In this document: positions 45,735 through 54,720 of the stretch, piece by piece
Layout: each line of letters begins with the position of its first letter
Numbering within the stretch: the stretch's first letter is position 1
NCBI RefSeq assembly: GCF_036013525.1
Contig: NZ_CP107853.1
Location: 2,852,001-2,916,000 of the forward strand
Origin: Nonomuraea sp. NBC_00507
GTDB taxonomy: Bacteria > Actinomycetota > Actinomycetes > Streptosporangiales > Streptosporangiaceae
DNA: 64,000 nucleotides
Direction of reading: 5' to 3'
Program-made: the position numbers and the translations under genes
The notes under the pieces: model-generated
What the model was told of the DNA's origin: nothing
What the model saw: the letters and a program-made list of their open reading frames with translations, nothing else
The model's database searches: none

Positions 45735-45918
45735 CTCTCTACCTCACGGGGGTGTGAAACTTCTACTTAAGACATATTTCGGTAGAAAGGTGTACATATG
45801 GGTATGATCAACATATCTATTCGGTGAACAGACGGTGACCATTTCGCGCCCGGGGTCGTGGAGAACTGATCACGGCGCGGGCGCGTCCCATGTACGCGCG
45901 GCCGTGTGGCGTGCCCCG
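45735..45918. other. AT-rich intergenic stretch
   Basis: Bases 45765-45840 are markedly AT-rich against the surroundings (AAGACATATTTCGG, GTACATATGGGTATG, CAACATATCTATTC). On the minus strand TTGATC and several TATG-type boxes could drive the small peptide. I see no coding frame. Confidence 0.5.
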
Positions 45919-46671
45919 TCAGCTCTTGCTCGCGGCGGCACGCGAAGCCGACGCGGTCCTGCTCGCGGCGGGCTTGCGCCCACCGGTGGTGCCGCCCCTG
46001 CGCCCGCTGGTGGTGCCGGCCTTGCTCGCGCGGGTCGTCGTCTTGCTTGCGCCAGTCGTGGTCGTCTTGCTTGCGCCGGTCGTGGTCGTCTTGCGCGCAC
46101 CGGTCGGGGCGGTCTTGCTGGTCGTGGCCGTCTTCCGTCCGCCGGTGGTGGCGGTCTTGCTGGTCGTGGTGGTCTTCCGTCCGCCGGTGGTGGCGGTCTT
46201 GCCTCCGCCCGTGGTGGTGGCCTTGCCCCGTGTGGTCGTCGTCCCTCGCGTGGAGGTCGTGGCCCGCGTGCTCGGAGCCGGCTTGGCGGCCGTTGTGGTG
46301 CTCGGGCGCGGCCGGGCGGACGGCTCCTGGCCCCGCCGCCGCTGCGCGATGATCGTTCCAGCCCCGATGGCGGCCGCGACTGGCCACTCGACGACCCCGA
46401 GGGCCGCCATCGCGCCGAGCGCCCCGTAGTAGGCGATCTTCTCAGGCGCCGGAAGGAATGTCCGGGCGATATCGACGTAGTGGCCGAGTTCCTTCCTGCT
46501 GATGTGCGGCATCGGCACGTGCGGCATCTCCATGCGTGGCATCGCCGGCACCTCGATGTGCGGCATCCGGAGCTCGGGTTGGCGGACCTCGACGCTGAGC
46601 ATCGGCAGGTCCAGCGTGAGCAGCCGATGCGCCTTACCGTCGGCACGTGCTCGCGTCTGGGTGGCGTTCAT
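45919..46671 (-). CDS. Protein with Lys/Thr-rich repeat tail
   Basis: A 250-residue protein. Residues 20-60 carry Met-Pro-rich short repeats (MPHIEVPAMPRMEMPHVPMPHI). About 70-105 contains a hydrophobic stretch (IAYYGALGAMAALGVVEWPVAAAIG), possibly membrane-associated. From about 118 on the sequence is low complexity, made of units such as GGRKTTTTSKTATT and TTTTGASK. The tail is strongly basic, like histone-H1-type or nucleic-acid-binding tails of actinobacteria. GGAGG lies five bases before ATG 46671. I do not recognise a family. The encoding DNA is itself repetitive on both strands. Confidence 0.7.
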   Translation of the reverse strand: MNATQTRARADGKAHRLLTLDLPMLSVEVRQPELRMPHIEVPAMPRMEMPHVPMPHISRKELGHYVDIARTFLPAPEKIAYYGALGAMAALGVVEWPVAAAIGAGTIIAQRRRGQEPSARPRPSTTTAAKPAPSTRATTSTRGTTTTRGKATTTGGGKTATTGGRKTTTTSKTATTGGRKTATTSKTAPTGARKTTTTGASKTTTTGASKTTTRASKAGTTSGRRGGTTGGRKPAASRTASASRAAASKS

Positions 46672-46791
46672 GATTCCTCCTGCACGATGTAGACCTTCCT
46701 GTCCTCCTATCCGTCGACTGTCCCCTTATTCCGGATTAGAGAGATTTGGTGATTTCTGTACTCTTGCCAGCCGCGCAGGTCACAGCAGTGG

Positions 46792-48390
46792 TCAGCCTCC
46801 GATGCCGGTCAGGCCGATCAGCAGGGGCAGGAGCACAATGATCAGGATGGCGCCGAGGATGTCGAAGCTGATGCCCGAGCGGATCATCGTGGTGATCGGC
46901 ACCACGCCCGACCCGTAGGCGATGGCGTTCTGCGGCGTCGAGACCGGCAACATGAACCCGAACGACGCCGCGAACGTCGCCGCCAGCGCGGGCACGAACG
47001 GGTTCACCCCGGCGGCGATCGCGATCGGGATGATGATCGGCACCACGACGGCCGCGGAGGCCGTGTTGCTGGTGGTCTCCGAGACCACCACAGCGAGCAC
47101 CACGGCGAACGCGGTGATACCGAACACGCTGGCCAGCCCCAGCGCCGAGGCCGCGGAGGAGCCGATGGTCTTGGCCAGGCCGGTGTCCTCGAGCAGGGAC
47201 CCGAAGATGATGCCGGTGCCGAACAACACGATCGTGCCCCAGTCGATGCGGGCGGCGTCGCTCCAGTTGAGCGTGAACTCGCGTTTGCCCCAGTCGGTCG
47301 GCAACACGAACAGCAGGGCCGCGCCGAGCACCGCCACGATGCCCTCGTTGAGCCGGCCGCTGATCGTCGTGTAGAGGGCCGACTCCGTGCCGGCGAACAA
47401 CGCGATCACACCCGGGAAGATCCACAGAAACACGGTGATGCCGAAGGCCACGAGCGTGTTCTTCTCGGCGCGCGACAGCTTGCCCAGGCCGGCCCGCTCG
47501 GCGTGCACGTACTCCTCGACGCCCTCGATCCTGCGGATCTCCGGCCGGTTGAGCAGCAGCAGCACGGCCGCGAGCGCGACGAACATGAGCGCGCAGATCG
47601 GCAGCGCGGTGATCATCCACTGGGCGAAGGAGATGCGCTGCCCGGTGGCCTCCTCGATGAGGCCGCGGCCGATCAGGTTGGGCGGGGTGCCGACCGGGGT
47701 GAGCAGGCCGCCGACGCTGGCCCCGTACGCGAGCATCAGGACGAGCGCGGCGCCGACCCGCAGCCGCAGCGGGTTGAAGTCGGCAGCCACCAGCCCGCGG
47801 TCCTGCAGCAGCTTGGCGATGACCGCGAGCATGCCGAGCGCGGTGGGCAGCAACATCGCCACGGTGGCGGTGTTGGAGACGAACGCGGACAGCAGGCATG
47901 TGATGACACCGAAGGCGACGACCAGGCGGAACGTCGAGCGGCCCACCCCGGCCATCGACAGGATGCGGAAGGCGAAGCGGCGCGCGAGGCCCTGCTTGAG
48001 CATCGCCTGCGCCAGGATGAACGCCCCGATGAACGTGAAGATGGTGGGGGAGCCGAAGGGCGCCAGCGCGTCCGCCGCGGACACCACCCCGAGCAGCACG
48101 ATCGCGCCGACGCCGATGAGACCGCCGACCGGGATGGGCACCGGCTCGGTGATCCATAACACGATGACGCCGAGCAGGACGGCCGCCAGCGTCTGCTGCT
48201 TACCGTCCATGCCGAGGGGCAGCAGCAGGAACACCACCGTGATCAACGGCGCGAGCCACATGCCTGTAGTGCGTCTGGCTTTCTCGAATCTCTCCTCAGG
48301 CGCCGACAGTTTCTGCTCGCCGAGGCTGCGGTAGGTGGCGTGGCCCAGCAGGGCCTGGTCGACGTCGGTGCGGGGGCCGCCGGAGTCCAT
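46792..48390 (-). CDS. SLC13/DASS-family anion transporter (dicarboxylate type)
   Basis: A 532-residue transporter with about twelve helices and two re-entrant hairpins. The two substrate/Na+ motifs of the DASS family are seen: VSNTATVAMLLP in the first half and ETTSNTASAAVVVP in the second. GASVGGLLTPVGTPPN is also typical. It should bring C4-dicarboxylates or similar anions into the cell with Na+. ATG 48390 has AGGAG six bases upstream; ATG 48417 is an alternative. It is divergent from the LysR gene and probably regulated by it. Confidence 0.9.
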   Translation of the reverse strand: MDSGGPRTDVDQALLGHATYRSLGEQKLSAPEERFEKARRTTGMWLAPLITVVFLLLPLGMDGKQQTLAAVLLGVIVLWITEPVPIPVGGLIGVGAIVLLGVVSAADALAPFGSPTIFTFIGAFILAQAMLKQGLARRFAFRILSMAGVGRSTFRLVVAFGVITCLLSAFVSNTATVAMLLPTALGMLAVIAKLLQDRGLVAADFNPLRLRVGAALVLMLAYGASVGGLLTPVGTPPNLIGRGLIEEATGQRISFAQWMITALPICALMFVALAAVLLLLNRPEIRRIEGVEEYVHAERAGLGKLSRAEKNTLVAFGITVFLWIFPGVIALFAGTESALYTTISGRLNEGIVAVLGAALLFVLPTDWGKREFTLNWSDAARIDWGTIVLFGTGIIFGSLLEDTGLAKTIGSSAASALGLASVFGITAFAVVLAVVVSETTSNTASAAVVVPIIIPIAIAAGVNPFVPALAATFAASFGFMLPVSTPQNAIAYGSGVVPITTMIRSGISFDILGAILIIVLLPLLIGLTGIGG

Positions 48391-48464
48391 CTCTGCTCCT
48401 AACGTTTCCGCCGTCATTGAAGATCTAGGTGGCGCAGAGGTCCAAGACGCGTTAGCTACTAGTG

Positions 48465-48486
48465 CTATAGGCCTCTCCTATAGGAG
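48465..48486. promoter_or_regulatory. CTATAGG repeats in the transporter/LysR intergenic region
   Basis: CTATAGG occurs at 48465-48471 and again at 48478-48484, and CTCCTATAGGAG (48475-48486) is a perfect palindrome just before the LysR start. It is a plausible LysR-family binding site controlling both divergent genes. Confidence 0.5.
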
Positions 48487-48492
48487 CGTTCG

Positions 48493-49368
48493 ATGGACGT
48501 CCGGCAGCTCGAGTATTTTCTGGCCGTCGTCGATCACGGCGGCTTCAACAAGGGGGCCAGGGCGCTGTTCATGGCGCAGCCCTCCCTCTCGCAGGCGATC
48601 AGGACGCTGGAGAAGGACCTCGGCAGCCAGCTCTTCCACCGCATCGGCCGGCGCGTGGTGCTCACGGACGCGGGCCGGGCCCTCATCGAGCCGGCCAGGC
48701 AGGTCGTCCGCAGCCTCGAGGCCGCCCGCGCGAGCGTGGATTCCGTGGAGGGTGTGGTACGCGGCCGGGTCGTGATCGCCTCGATGCCGTCGCCCGCGGT
48801 GGAGCCGCTCAGCAGCATGATCAGCCGGTTCTGCGCCCGGCACCCGGGCGTGGAGGTGGTGATCAAGGGCGCGCCGGTGCCCCAGGCGGTGATCGAGCTG
48901 GTCCGTACGGGGGTGACGGAGCTGGGCCTGCTGTCGGCCTGGGAGCCGCCCACGGTCGCCGACGTGACGCTGCACCCCGTGGAGGAGCAGCGATTCGTGC
49001 TCGTCGCCCCGCCGGACGGCCCGTTCGCGCCGGCGCGGTCGCTGCCGCGTACCCGGCTGGCCGGGCAACGCCTGATCGTGGGTGAGCACGGCACGGGGTT
49101 ACGCAGGCTGGTGGAGGAGATCCGGGCCTCCGGCGTCGACCTGTCGATCGCGGTCGAGTCGGAGCACAGGGAAGTGGTCCTGCCGCTGGTGCTGAAGGGT
49201 GTCGGGATCGGCGTGCTGGCCGAGGCGTGGCGCCCGCTGGCCGAGCGGGCGGGGGCGCTGGTGTTCGAGCTGGATCCGCCCGCGTCGCTGCACCTGGCGC
49301 TGGTCAGCAGGAAGGGCTGGCTCACCCCGGCGGCCACCGAGTTCCTGGACCTCGCGCTCTCGTATTGA
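48493..49368 (+). CDS. LysR-family transcriptional regulator
   Basis: A 291-residue LysR regulator. The N-terminal winged helix is MDVRQLEYFLAVVDHGGFNK followed by AQPSLSQAIRTLEKDLGSQLF (recognition helix). The substrate-binding domain starts near residue 90 with GRVVIASMPSPAV. It lies between the divergent DASS transporter and the downstream dehydrogenase (9-base gap), so it is the likely activator of dicarboxylate uptake and oxidation, as DmlR is for DmlA in E. coli. Confidence 0.93.
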   Translation: MDVRQLEYFLAVVDHGGFNKGARALFMAQPSLSQAIRTLEKDLGSQLFHRIGRRVVLTDAGRALIEPARQVVRSLEAARASVDSVEGVVRGRVVIASMPSPAVEPLSSMISRFCARHPGVEVVIKGAPVPQAVIELVRTGVTELGLLSAWEPPTVADVTLHPVEEQRFVLVAPPDGPFAPARSLPRTRLAGQRLIVGEHGTGLRRLVEEIRASGVDLSIAVESEHREVVLPLVLKGVGIGVLAEAWRPLAERAGALVFELDPPASLHLALVSRKGWLTPAATEFLDLALSY

Positions 49369-49377
49369 ATCGACAGC

Positions 49378-50421
49378 ATGACGACGCATCACATCGCGGT
49401 CATTCCGGGCGACGGCATCGGCCTCGAGGTCACCCCGGCGGCCCTGGAAGTGGCGCAGGCGGTGGGCCGGCGTCACGGCTTCGGCTTCCGGTTCACCGAG
49501 TACGACTGGTCGTGCGAACGCCATCGGCGCGAGGGCACCATGATGCCCCCCGACGGCCTGCGACAGCTGCGCGGCCACGACGCCATCTTCCTCGGCGCGG
49601 TCGGCGCCCCCGGCGTGCCCGACCACGTCTCGCTCTGGGGTCTGCTCATCCCGATCCGCCGCGCTTTCCGCCAATACGTGAACCTCAGGCCGGTCCGCCT
49701 CTTCCAGGGCCTCGACAGCCCCGTGCGCGCGGCGGTCGACCTGGTGATCGTCAGGGAGAACACCGAAGGCGAATACAGCGAGATCGGCGGCCGGATGAAC
49801 CGCGGCTTCCCCGAGGAGATGGCGGTCCAGGAAGCCGTGTTCACCCGCGCGGGCGTGACCCGCGTGCTGGACTACGCCTTCACCCTCGCCGGCCGCCGCA
49901 AGGGCTACCTAACCTCCGCCACCAAGTCCAACGGCATCGTGCACACGATGCCGTTCTGGGACGAGTTGGTCAGGGAACGCGCGGCCGGCCATCCGGACGT
50001 GCGCTGGGACCAGGAGCACATCGACGCGCTCTGCGCCAAGCTGGTCCTGGAGCCGGCGCGGTTCGACGTGATCGTCGGCTCGAACCTGTTCGGCGACATC
50101 CTCAGCGATCTGGCCGCCGCGGTCGCGGGCAGCATCGGGATCGCCCCGTCCGCCAACGTCAACCCCGAGCGGGACTTCCCGTCGATGTTCGAGCCCGTGC
50201 ACGGCTCGGCGCCGGACATCGCCGGCCGTGGCGTGGCCAACCCGATCGGCGCCATCTGGTCGGCCGCCATGATGCTGGAGCACCTCGGGCATCCCGAGGC
50301 GGCCGAGGAGGTGGTGACGGCCATCGCGGCAGTCCTGGCCAAGGGCGAGGTCCGTACGCGCGACCTCGGTGGCACGGCGAGCACCGAGGAGTTCACCCGC
50401 GCGGTGCTGGAGCTCTGCTGA
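49378..50421 (+). CDS. Isocitrate/isopropylmalate dehydrogenase family: D-malate or tartrate dehydrogenase type
   Basis: A 347-residue beta-decarboxylating dehydrogenase. It has IPGDGIGLEV at the N-terminus, the substrate region NLRPVRLF, DLVIVRENTEGEYSEIGG, and the C-terminal NLFGDILSDLAAAVAGSIGIAPSAN with FEPVHGSAPDIAG. The EGEYSEIGG wording is typical of the tartrate/D-malate group, not of IPMDH or IDH. It would use NAD+ and a divalent metal to make pyruvate or oxaloglycolate. Nine bases after the LysR gene, it probably forms one transcript with it. Confidence 0.88.
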   Translation: MTTHHIAVIPGDGIGLEVTPAALEVAQAVGRRHGFGFRFTEYDWSCERHRREGTMMPPDGLRQLRGHDAIFLGAVGAPGVPDHVSLWGLLIPIRRAFRQYVNLRPVRLFQGLDSPVRAAVDLVIVRENTEGEYSEIGGRMNRGFPEEMAVQEAVFTRAGVTRVLDYAFTLAGRRKGYLTSATKSNGIVHTMPFWDELVRERAAGHPDVRWDQEHIDALCAKLVLEPARFDVIVGSNLFGDILSDLAAAVAGSIGIAPSANVNPERDFPSMFEPVHGSAPDIAGRGVANPIGAIWSAAMMLEHLGHPEAAEEVVTAIAAVLAKGEVRTRDLGGTASTEEFTRAVLELC

Positions 50422-50429
50422 GCCGAACG

Positions 50430-50876
50430 CTAGAGGCCGCCTGCCAGGCCGATTCCGACCAGGACGAGGCTGATGAAGGACGCCACGGCCCGCAGCGTGT
50501 TCCAGGCCGTCCACCGCCGCGAGTAGTCCTTCCACGCCATCGTGCCGGCGTTGACGGCGTTGTTCATCGGCACGTTGATCGCCACCGTGACCAGGAACGA
50601 GCCGACGAAGCCCACCGCGGCGGCCGCGAAGAACCACACCGCGGCCGGAGCGCCCGCGAGGAGCCCGGCCGCCAGCGCCGCGAGCGGCGAGCCGAGGAAC
50701 GGGATGTAGAGCCACGGGTTGAGGATTTTCCGATTGATGCTCCGCATCGCCTCCTCGGCCTGGGCGGGTGCGATGGCGTTCAGGCCCGGCATCACGGACA
50801 TCGAGAAGGTGTAGAAGAGTCCGGCGAGGGCGCCGTGTAAGACGAGGGTGACCAGAGCGAGTATCAACATGCTCAT
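50430..50876 (-). CDS. DUF1772 (anthrone oxygenase-like) membrane protein
   Basis: A 148-residue protein with four hydrophobic helices. It has the DUF1772 hallmarks GLFYTFSMSVMPGL in helix 1 and VAINVPMNNAVNAG before WTAWNTLRAVASF near the end. Relatives are cofactor-free oxygenases of the anthrone type, but many have no known reaction. It converges with the dehydrogenase gene, with only eight bases between the stop codons. Confidence 0.82.
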   Translation of the reverse strand: MSMLILALVTLVLHGALAGLFYTFSMSVMPGLNAIAPAQAEEAMRSINRKILNPWLYIPFLGSPLAALAAGLLAGAPAAVWFFAAAAVGFVGSFLVTVAINVPMNNAVNAGTMAWKDYSRRWTAWNTLRAVASFISLVLVGIGLAGGL

Positions 50877-50942
50877 ATGGTGATGCCCAGTGGGTGAGAC
50901 GGTCCATGCCCAGCCCGCTCACCCGCATACGCAAGCGTCTAC

Positions 50943-51413
50943 TCAGTCCTGGGACACCAGACGCGCCGGGAAACCGCCGGTCGCGATCGGGCCCCAGCGG
51001 TCGATGTGGATGCGGATCAGCGACTTGTCCTGGCGCCGCATGGCCTCGCGGTATTCATCCCAGTCCGGGTGCTCGCCGGCGATGCAGCGGTAGTACTCGA
51101 CGAGCCCGTCAAGGGCCTCGGGCATGTCGAGCACCTCAGCGTGCCCGTCCACCTGGACGTACGGGCCGTTCCAGTCGTCGGACAACACGCAGATCGACAC
51201 CCGGTCGTCCCGGCGGGCGTTGCGTGCCTTGGCACGGTCGGGATAGGTGGAGACCACGATCCGGCCGCCGTCGTCGACTCCGCAGGAGACCGGCGACAAC
51301 TGCGGCCGCCCATCCGTGCGGGTGGTCGACAGCAGGCCATGGTGCCTGAGGCGGAGGAACTCGAGGAGTTCGGGCAGTTCGACGCGGCGCGCGGTCGCGA
51401 TGTTCGGAGCCAT
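50943..51413 (-). CDS. PPOX-class F420-dependent oxidoreductase
   Basis: A 156-residue split-barrel protein. It shows LRLRHHGLLSTTRTDGRPQLSPVSCG, IVVSTYPDRAKARNARRDDRVS and YVQVDGHAEVLD, the standard strand order of PPOX F420/FMN proteins. It ends with IRIHIDRWGPIATGGFP, common in this actinobacterial subgroup. ATG 51413 has AGAGG upstream; TTG 51434 is a weaker alternative. It is the third PPOX-like gene in the window. Confidence 0.87.
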   Translation of the reverse strand: MAPNIATARRVELPELLEFLRLRHHGLLSTTRTDGRPQLSPVSCGVDDGGRIVVSTYPDRAKARNARRDDRVSICVLSDDWNGPYVQVDGHAEVLDMPEALDGLVEYYRCIAGEHPDWDEYREAMRRQDKSLIRIHIDRWGPIATGGFPARLVSQD

Positions 51414-51510
51414 CTGGGTGTGCCTCTCGATCAAATCAGGTCAGCTCACGACCCTATCGAGCGAGCCACCGACCAGAGGATCCGGCGGCGCGGCCGGCAT
51501 CCCAGGGGCG

Positions 51511-52626
51511 CTAGAGCAGCTGGTCGCGGCGAGCCGCCGCGGCCTGCCGGACGTCGGCGATGAACGCTTCGGTGTGGCGATGTTGCGGCGGATCAACGTC
51601 CGCCTCTCTGCCGCTGAAGGTGTCCGCATATTGCGTGTAGAGCACCCAGCAACTGCGGATCCCCGACAGCAGGTTCTCCAGCAGGTCGAGGGCCGGGCGG
51701 GCGGGATTGATCGGGCTGATCGACAGATAGACCGAATCGAGGCTGAGGCCGAGCTCGGGGTGGTTGTCGTGGGCCCTGACGATGAGGTCTTCGGCTGCGG
51801 AAATGCGCTGCTTGGCCTCGGCCACGCCACGAAAGTGCCCTTCGGCCACGTGCAGGGCGCTGCGGATCATCGGCATGACCACCTGCCAGGGAGAGGAGCC
51901 CGCGTTCATCGCGCCGACGATTTCGGCGAGGCTGTCATGCGCGAGGGCCTTGACGCGATCGACCTCCGTGATGATCTGCGCAGGGTGGAGGCGGGTCTGG
52001 CCGGCGGTGGTGACGGTCGCGGCGTGGAGCCAGTGAGCGGCGGCGATGGCGGCCGCTGTGGGCTCGACCTGCGTGAACAGCTCCTCGGCGCCGAAGGGAT
52101 GCCGCTGGAGGACGGTATCGGCATGGGCGACGTGGAGCGGTGAGGCGTCCTCGCGGCTGAGGACAACGGCCTGCTGGGCCCGTGACCTCAGGTTGCCGAG
52201 TTCGGCTTGTTCGATGGCGGCCAGCTCGGCGGTGACCTCGGTGGTGATGCGCGCCGTCAGACGGGGCGCGTTGAGCGCCTGCAGACTGCGGCCGGCGCGG
52301 TGGGCGATCTCTTCGACCCGGGTGGCCGAGGGGGCGCCGTTGACCGGCCGCTGAGGCCTGGTCAGAGCTGGTACGACAGCGGTGAAGGCATCGCGCTCTT
52401 GCTGGCGGTGCCAGCCGATGCTATTGGGTCCATGCTGGTCGGCGGCACTGGCCGGGTGGGTGTAGGAGCGCCAGCAGGCCTGCGACAGCTCGGTCAGGCA
52501 GGTGGCGAGGCGGAGCGCGTCCGGTCCTGGGGGAAGCTCGGCCACGGTGGTGGCGACGTCGCCGATGCCGGTGCTCCAGGAGGCGATGAGCGCGTTGCGG
52601 ACTTGGTCGACGGCGTACCGGGTCAC
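51511..52626 (-). CDS. Hypothetical helical protein
   Basis: A 371-residue soluble protein predicted to be almost all helix, rich in Ala, Glu, Arg and Leu, with no signal peptide or membrane segment. Segments such as RTVEEIAH-like repeats and LEFVEAIGRL-type motifs are not diagnostic of any family I know. The start is GTG 52626, supported by AAGGAG five bases upstream. Function unknown; it stands alone on its strand. Confidence 0.65.
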   Translation of the reverse strand: MTRYAVDQVRNALIASWSTGIGDVATTVAELPPGPDALRLATCLTELSQACWRSYTHPASAADQHGPNSIGWHRQQERDAFTAVVPALTRPQRPVNGAPSATRVEEIAHRAGRSLQALNAPRLTARITTEVTAELAAIEQAELGNLRSRAQQAVVLSREDASPLHVAHADTVLQRHPFGAEELFTQVEPTAAAIAAAHWLHAATVTTAGQTRLHPAQIITEVDRVKALAHDSLAEIVGAMNAGSSPWQVVMPMIRSALHVAEGHFRGVAEAKQRISAAEDLIVRAHDNHPELGLSLDSVYLSISPINPARPALDLLENLLSGIRSCWVLYTQYADTFSGREADVDPPQHRHTEAFIADVRQAAAARRDQLL

Positions 52627-52857
52627 GCGGGCTCCTTATGAAGAGATGGGGGAGCGTGATGCCCATGCTCAGGATGCTTGATCCGCCGTAATTCCGGAGG
52701 GTGTTTGACGGTCCTGCGGGTCGCTGATCAGCGGGTTTGTCGGGAAATGTGCAAAACTTTTTACATGCGGAGCGACGCGAGCCGCCGACTGGGCAACCCG
52801 AGACGGTCTGGCGCCACCCAACGGCAGGCTCTCCGACATAGTCGTTAGCCTGGAAAG

Positions 52858-53412
52858 GTGAGCATTACCGCTGGTAGCTACACGTTGGGACCCGACTCCG
52901 GCCGGCTCCTCGTCAAGACGACCCGTACCGGGCTGGGCGCGAAGGCAGGCCACGACCTCACTCTCGAGGTCACCCGCTGGCGCGCCGACGCCACGATCGA
53001 CACCACCGCCCCGGTCCACTCGTCGGTGGCTGTCGAGGTCGACGCCGGCTCGATCGAAGTCCGTGAAGGAACCGGCGGCCTCAAGCCGCTGACGAGCTCC
53101 GATCGCAGCGAGATCGAGAGAATCATCCGGGAGAAGATCCTGCACACCGATCGCCACCCGGCGATCACCTTCCGGTCGACGCGGGTCGAGGGAACCGAGG
53201 AGTCGTTCCGCCTCGAGGGCGATCTCACCCTCGTCGGCGTCACCCGGCCCGTGATCGTGCAGGGGTCGGTGACCGGGGGGCGCGTACACGGCTCGGCGGT
53301 CATCGAGCAGTCCCGATGGGGGATCAAGCCGTACTCGGCGTTGCTCGGCGCACTCAAGCTCAGTGACGACGTCCAGGTGGAGTTCGACCTCGGCCTCGTC
53401 GCGAAGCAGTGA
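52858..53412 (+). CDS. YceI-family protein
   Basis: A 184-residue lipocalin-like barrel of the YceI family. It shows AGSYTLGPDSGRLLVKTTRTG at the N-terminus, GHDLTLEVTRWRA, HTDRHPAITFRSTRV, and GDLTLVGVTRPV near the middle. YceI proteins bind isoprenoid or other lipids. This one has no signal peptide, as is common in actinomycetes. GTG 52858 is preceded six bases upstream by TAGCCT (52846-52851), so the mRNA is probably leaderless. Confidence 0.9.
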   Translation: MSITAGSYTLGPDSGRLLVKTTRTGLGAKAGHDLTLEVTRWRADATIDTTAPVHSSVAVEVDAGSIEVREGTGGLKPLTSSDRSEIERIIREKILHTDRHPAITFRSTRVEGTEESFRLEGDLTLVGVTRPVIVQGSVTGGRVHGSAVIEQSRWGIKPYSALLGALKLSDDVQVEFDLGLVAKQ

Positions 53413-53505
53413 CGGTACGCTGGGCATACCCCTGTGACCTGCGCAAATGCCTAACTCGGTGCGCAGCGCGCTGGGCGTCCCCGCCGATCCCCGAAGGAAG
53501 CCCCC

Positions 53506-53643
53506 ATGAGCGATCACATCCACGTCCGCGTCAACAACGGCCTGGCGGTCACCGAAGCCGGTGAGCTGGTCGAGGAATACCACTGCCGGTGCGGCGCCAC
53601 CTGGACCCGCGTCCACCGCGCCGACGAGGGCCCAGAAGGGTGA
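53506..53643 (+). CDS. Small 45-residue protein with Cys-x-Cys
   Basis: A short frame behind GAAGGAAG (start ATG 53506): SDHIHVRVNNGLAVTEAGEL, then EEYHCRCGATWTRV. The HCRC pair could bind a metal or a partner. High G/C at third positions supports coding. The stop TGA overlaps a GTG that opens the TetR-like frame below. I do not recognise a family. Confidence 0.6.
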   Translation: MSDHIHVRVNNGLAVTEAGELVEEYHCRCGATWTRVHRADEGPEG

Positions 53644-53840
53644 AGCAGGGCGCCGGTTGGGCGGCTCAGTCCGGCTTCGGCGAGCTGAGTGAGACCCTTC
53701 GCCCGCATGCCGGCGACGACGACCTGGGCCTGCTCCCCGAGGTCTACTGGCGTGGCCTGCACGGACTGGTCACGCTCATGCGCGGCGGCAGGCTCCCTAG
53801 CGCGGCCCACGACCGCCGCTATCGGGCTACGTGCCCGATC
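53640..53840 (+). pseudogene. TetR C-terminal fragment
   Basis: The frame reads GFGELSETLRPHAGDDDLG, then LLPEVYWRGLHGLVTLMRGGRLP, the last helices of a TetR regulator of the WHG type. There is no DNA-binding domain upstream, and the frame is disrupted after AAHDRR. The GTG at 53640 overlaps the TGA of the small CxC gene (GTGA), which may be chance. Confidence 0.55.
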
Positions 53841-54564
53841 AGGCCAGTACGGCGCGCGCCAGGGCGGTGCCCTCGCCCGGCTCGACCGGCGCGGTCAGGA
53901 ACACCGGCCCCTGGGCCATGAAACGCGGCCGCGTTCCGCGGTGCTCGTCGGCCGCATGCACGGTCAGCGGGTGCACGAGGTAGATGTCACCCGGCTGCCC
54001 GGTCGCGTACGCGACCGGCCGGTCCTTGGAGGCCGCATCCAGCAGCGGCCCGGCCTCGAACGGGTCGAGCACCCGCTCGCCCAGCGCCCGCTCGGCGTCA
54101 CGATGTGAGCCCACCCGGATGCGGGTCGGCGCGTCGTCGTCACCCACGTCCGACAGCAACGTGAGCAACAACATCGTCTCCGGCCGCCCCGACACGGCCC
54201 ATGAGCCGTCGGGCCTGGCCACGGAGGCGTCGATGTGCCAGCCCCGATCGTCGGCCGGCGCCACGCGGGGGAAGCGGATCGGCATGTTGCCGATCGACCC
54301 GCGCGGCACCCACCCGCCGGGCCCGGCCACCTCATCCAGCGCCTGATGCAGTCGCGGGCTGCGGACGAGCTCCCCGAAGGGGCCCTGGCCGGTCAGGTCG
54401 GAGGCCCACACGACGGGCTGCTGCCAGCCGGAGGGCTCGTCGGGCGACAGGCCGATCTGCTGCCACACCAGCGCCCTCGCCGCGTCCCCGACCTCACGGG
54501 GCACGGCGGCCTCCAGCTTGACGAACCCTTCGGCAACAAACCGATCAATGTCCACGACACCCAT
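53839..54564 (-). CDS. Phytanoyl-CoA dioxygenase (PhyH) family protein
   Basis: A 241-residue Fe(II)/2-oxoglutarate oxygenase of the PhyH family. The iron triad is visible as WHIDAS (His-x-Asp) and YLVHPLTVHAAD (distal His), and GTRPRFM gives the Arg that binds 2-oxoglutarate. It probably hydroxylates a small acid or a natural-product intermediate; the substrate is unknown. TACGGT (minus strand, 54577-54572) is seven bases before ATG 54564, so the message may be leaderless. An upstream GTG at 54591 is the alternative. Confidence 0.85.
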   Translation of the reverse strand: MGVVDIDRFVAEGFVKLEAAVPREVGDAARALVWQQIGLSPDEPSGWQQPVVWASDLTGQGPFGELVRSPRLHQALDEVAGPGGWVPRGSIGNMPIRFPRVAPADDRGWHIDASVARPDGSWAVSGRPETMLLLTLLSDVGDDDAPTRIRVGSHRDAERALGERVLDPFEAGPLLDAASKDRPVAYATGQPGDIYLVHPLTVHAADEHRGTRPRFMAQGPVFLTAPVEPGEGTALARAVLA

Positions 54565-54720
54565 ACGAGCCACCGTATCGACGCGGTCCACCGGTTTTCC
54601 GTACGCCGGGGAAAGGCCGATCCCTGCGGAAGCTTGCGATTATCCACCGCCGCCATCGGATAGGGGACCCCTTGAGGCACCTTCTGCACATCGGAGCGGC
54701 GTGATGGCAGGATGCCTCCC

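Noticed and set aside
45940..46270. CRISPR-like or tandem DNA array
   Set aside because: The short repeats are codon-level repeats of the Lys/Thr tail, in frame, without spacers of constant length.
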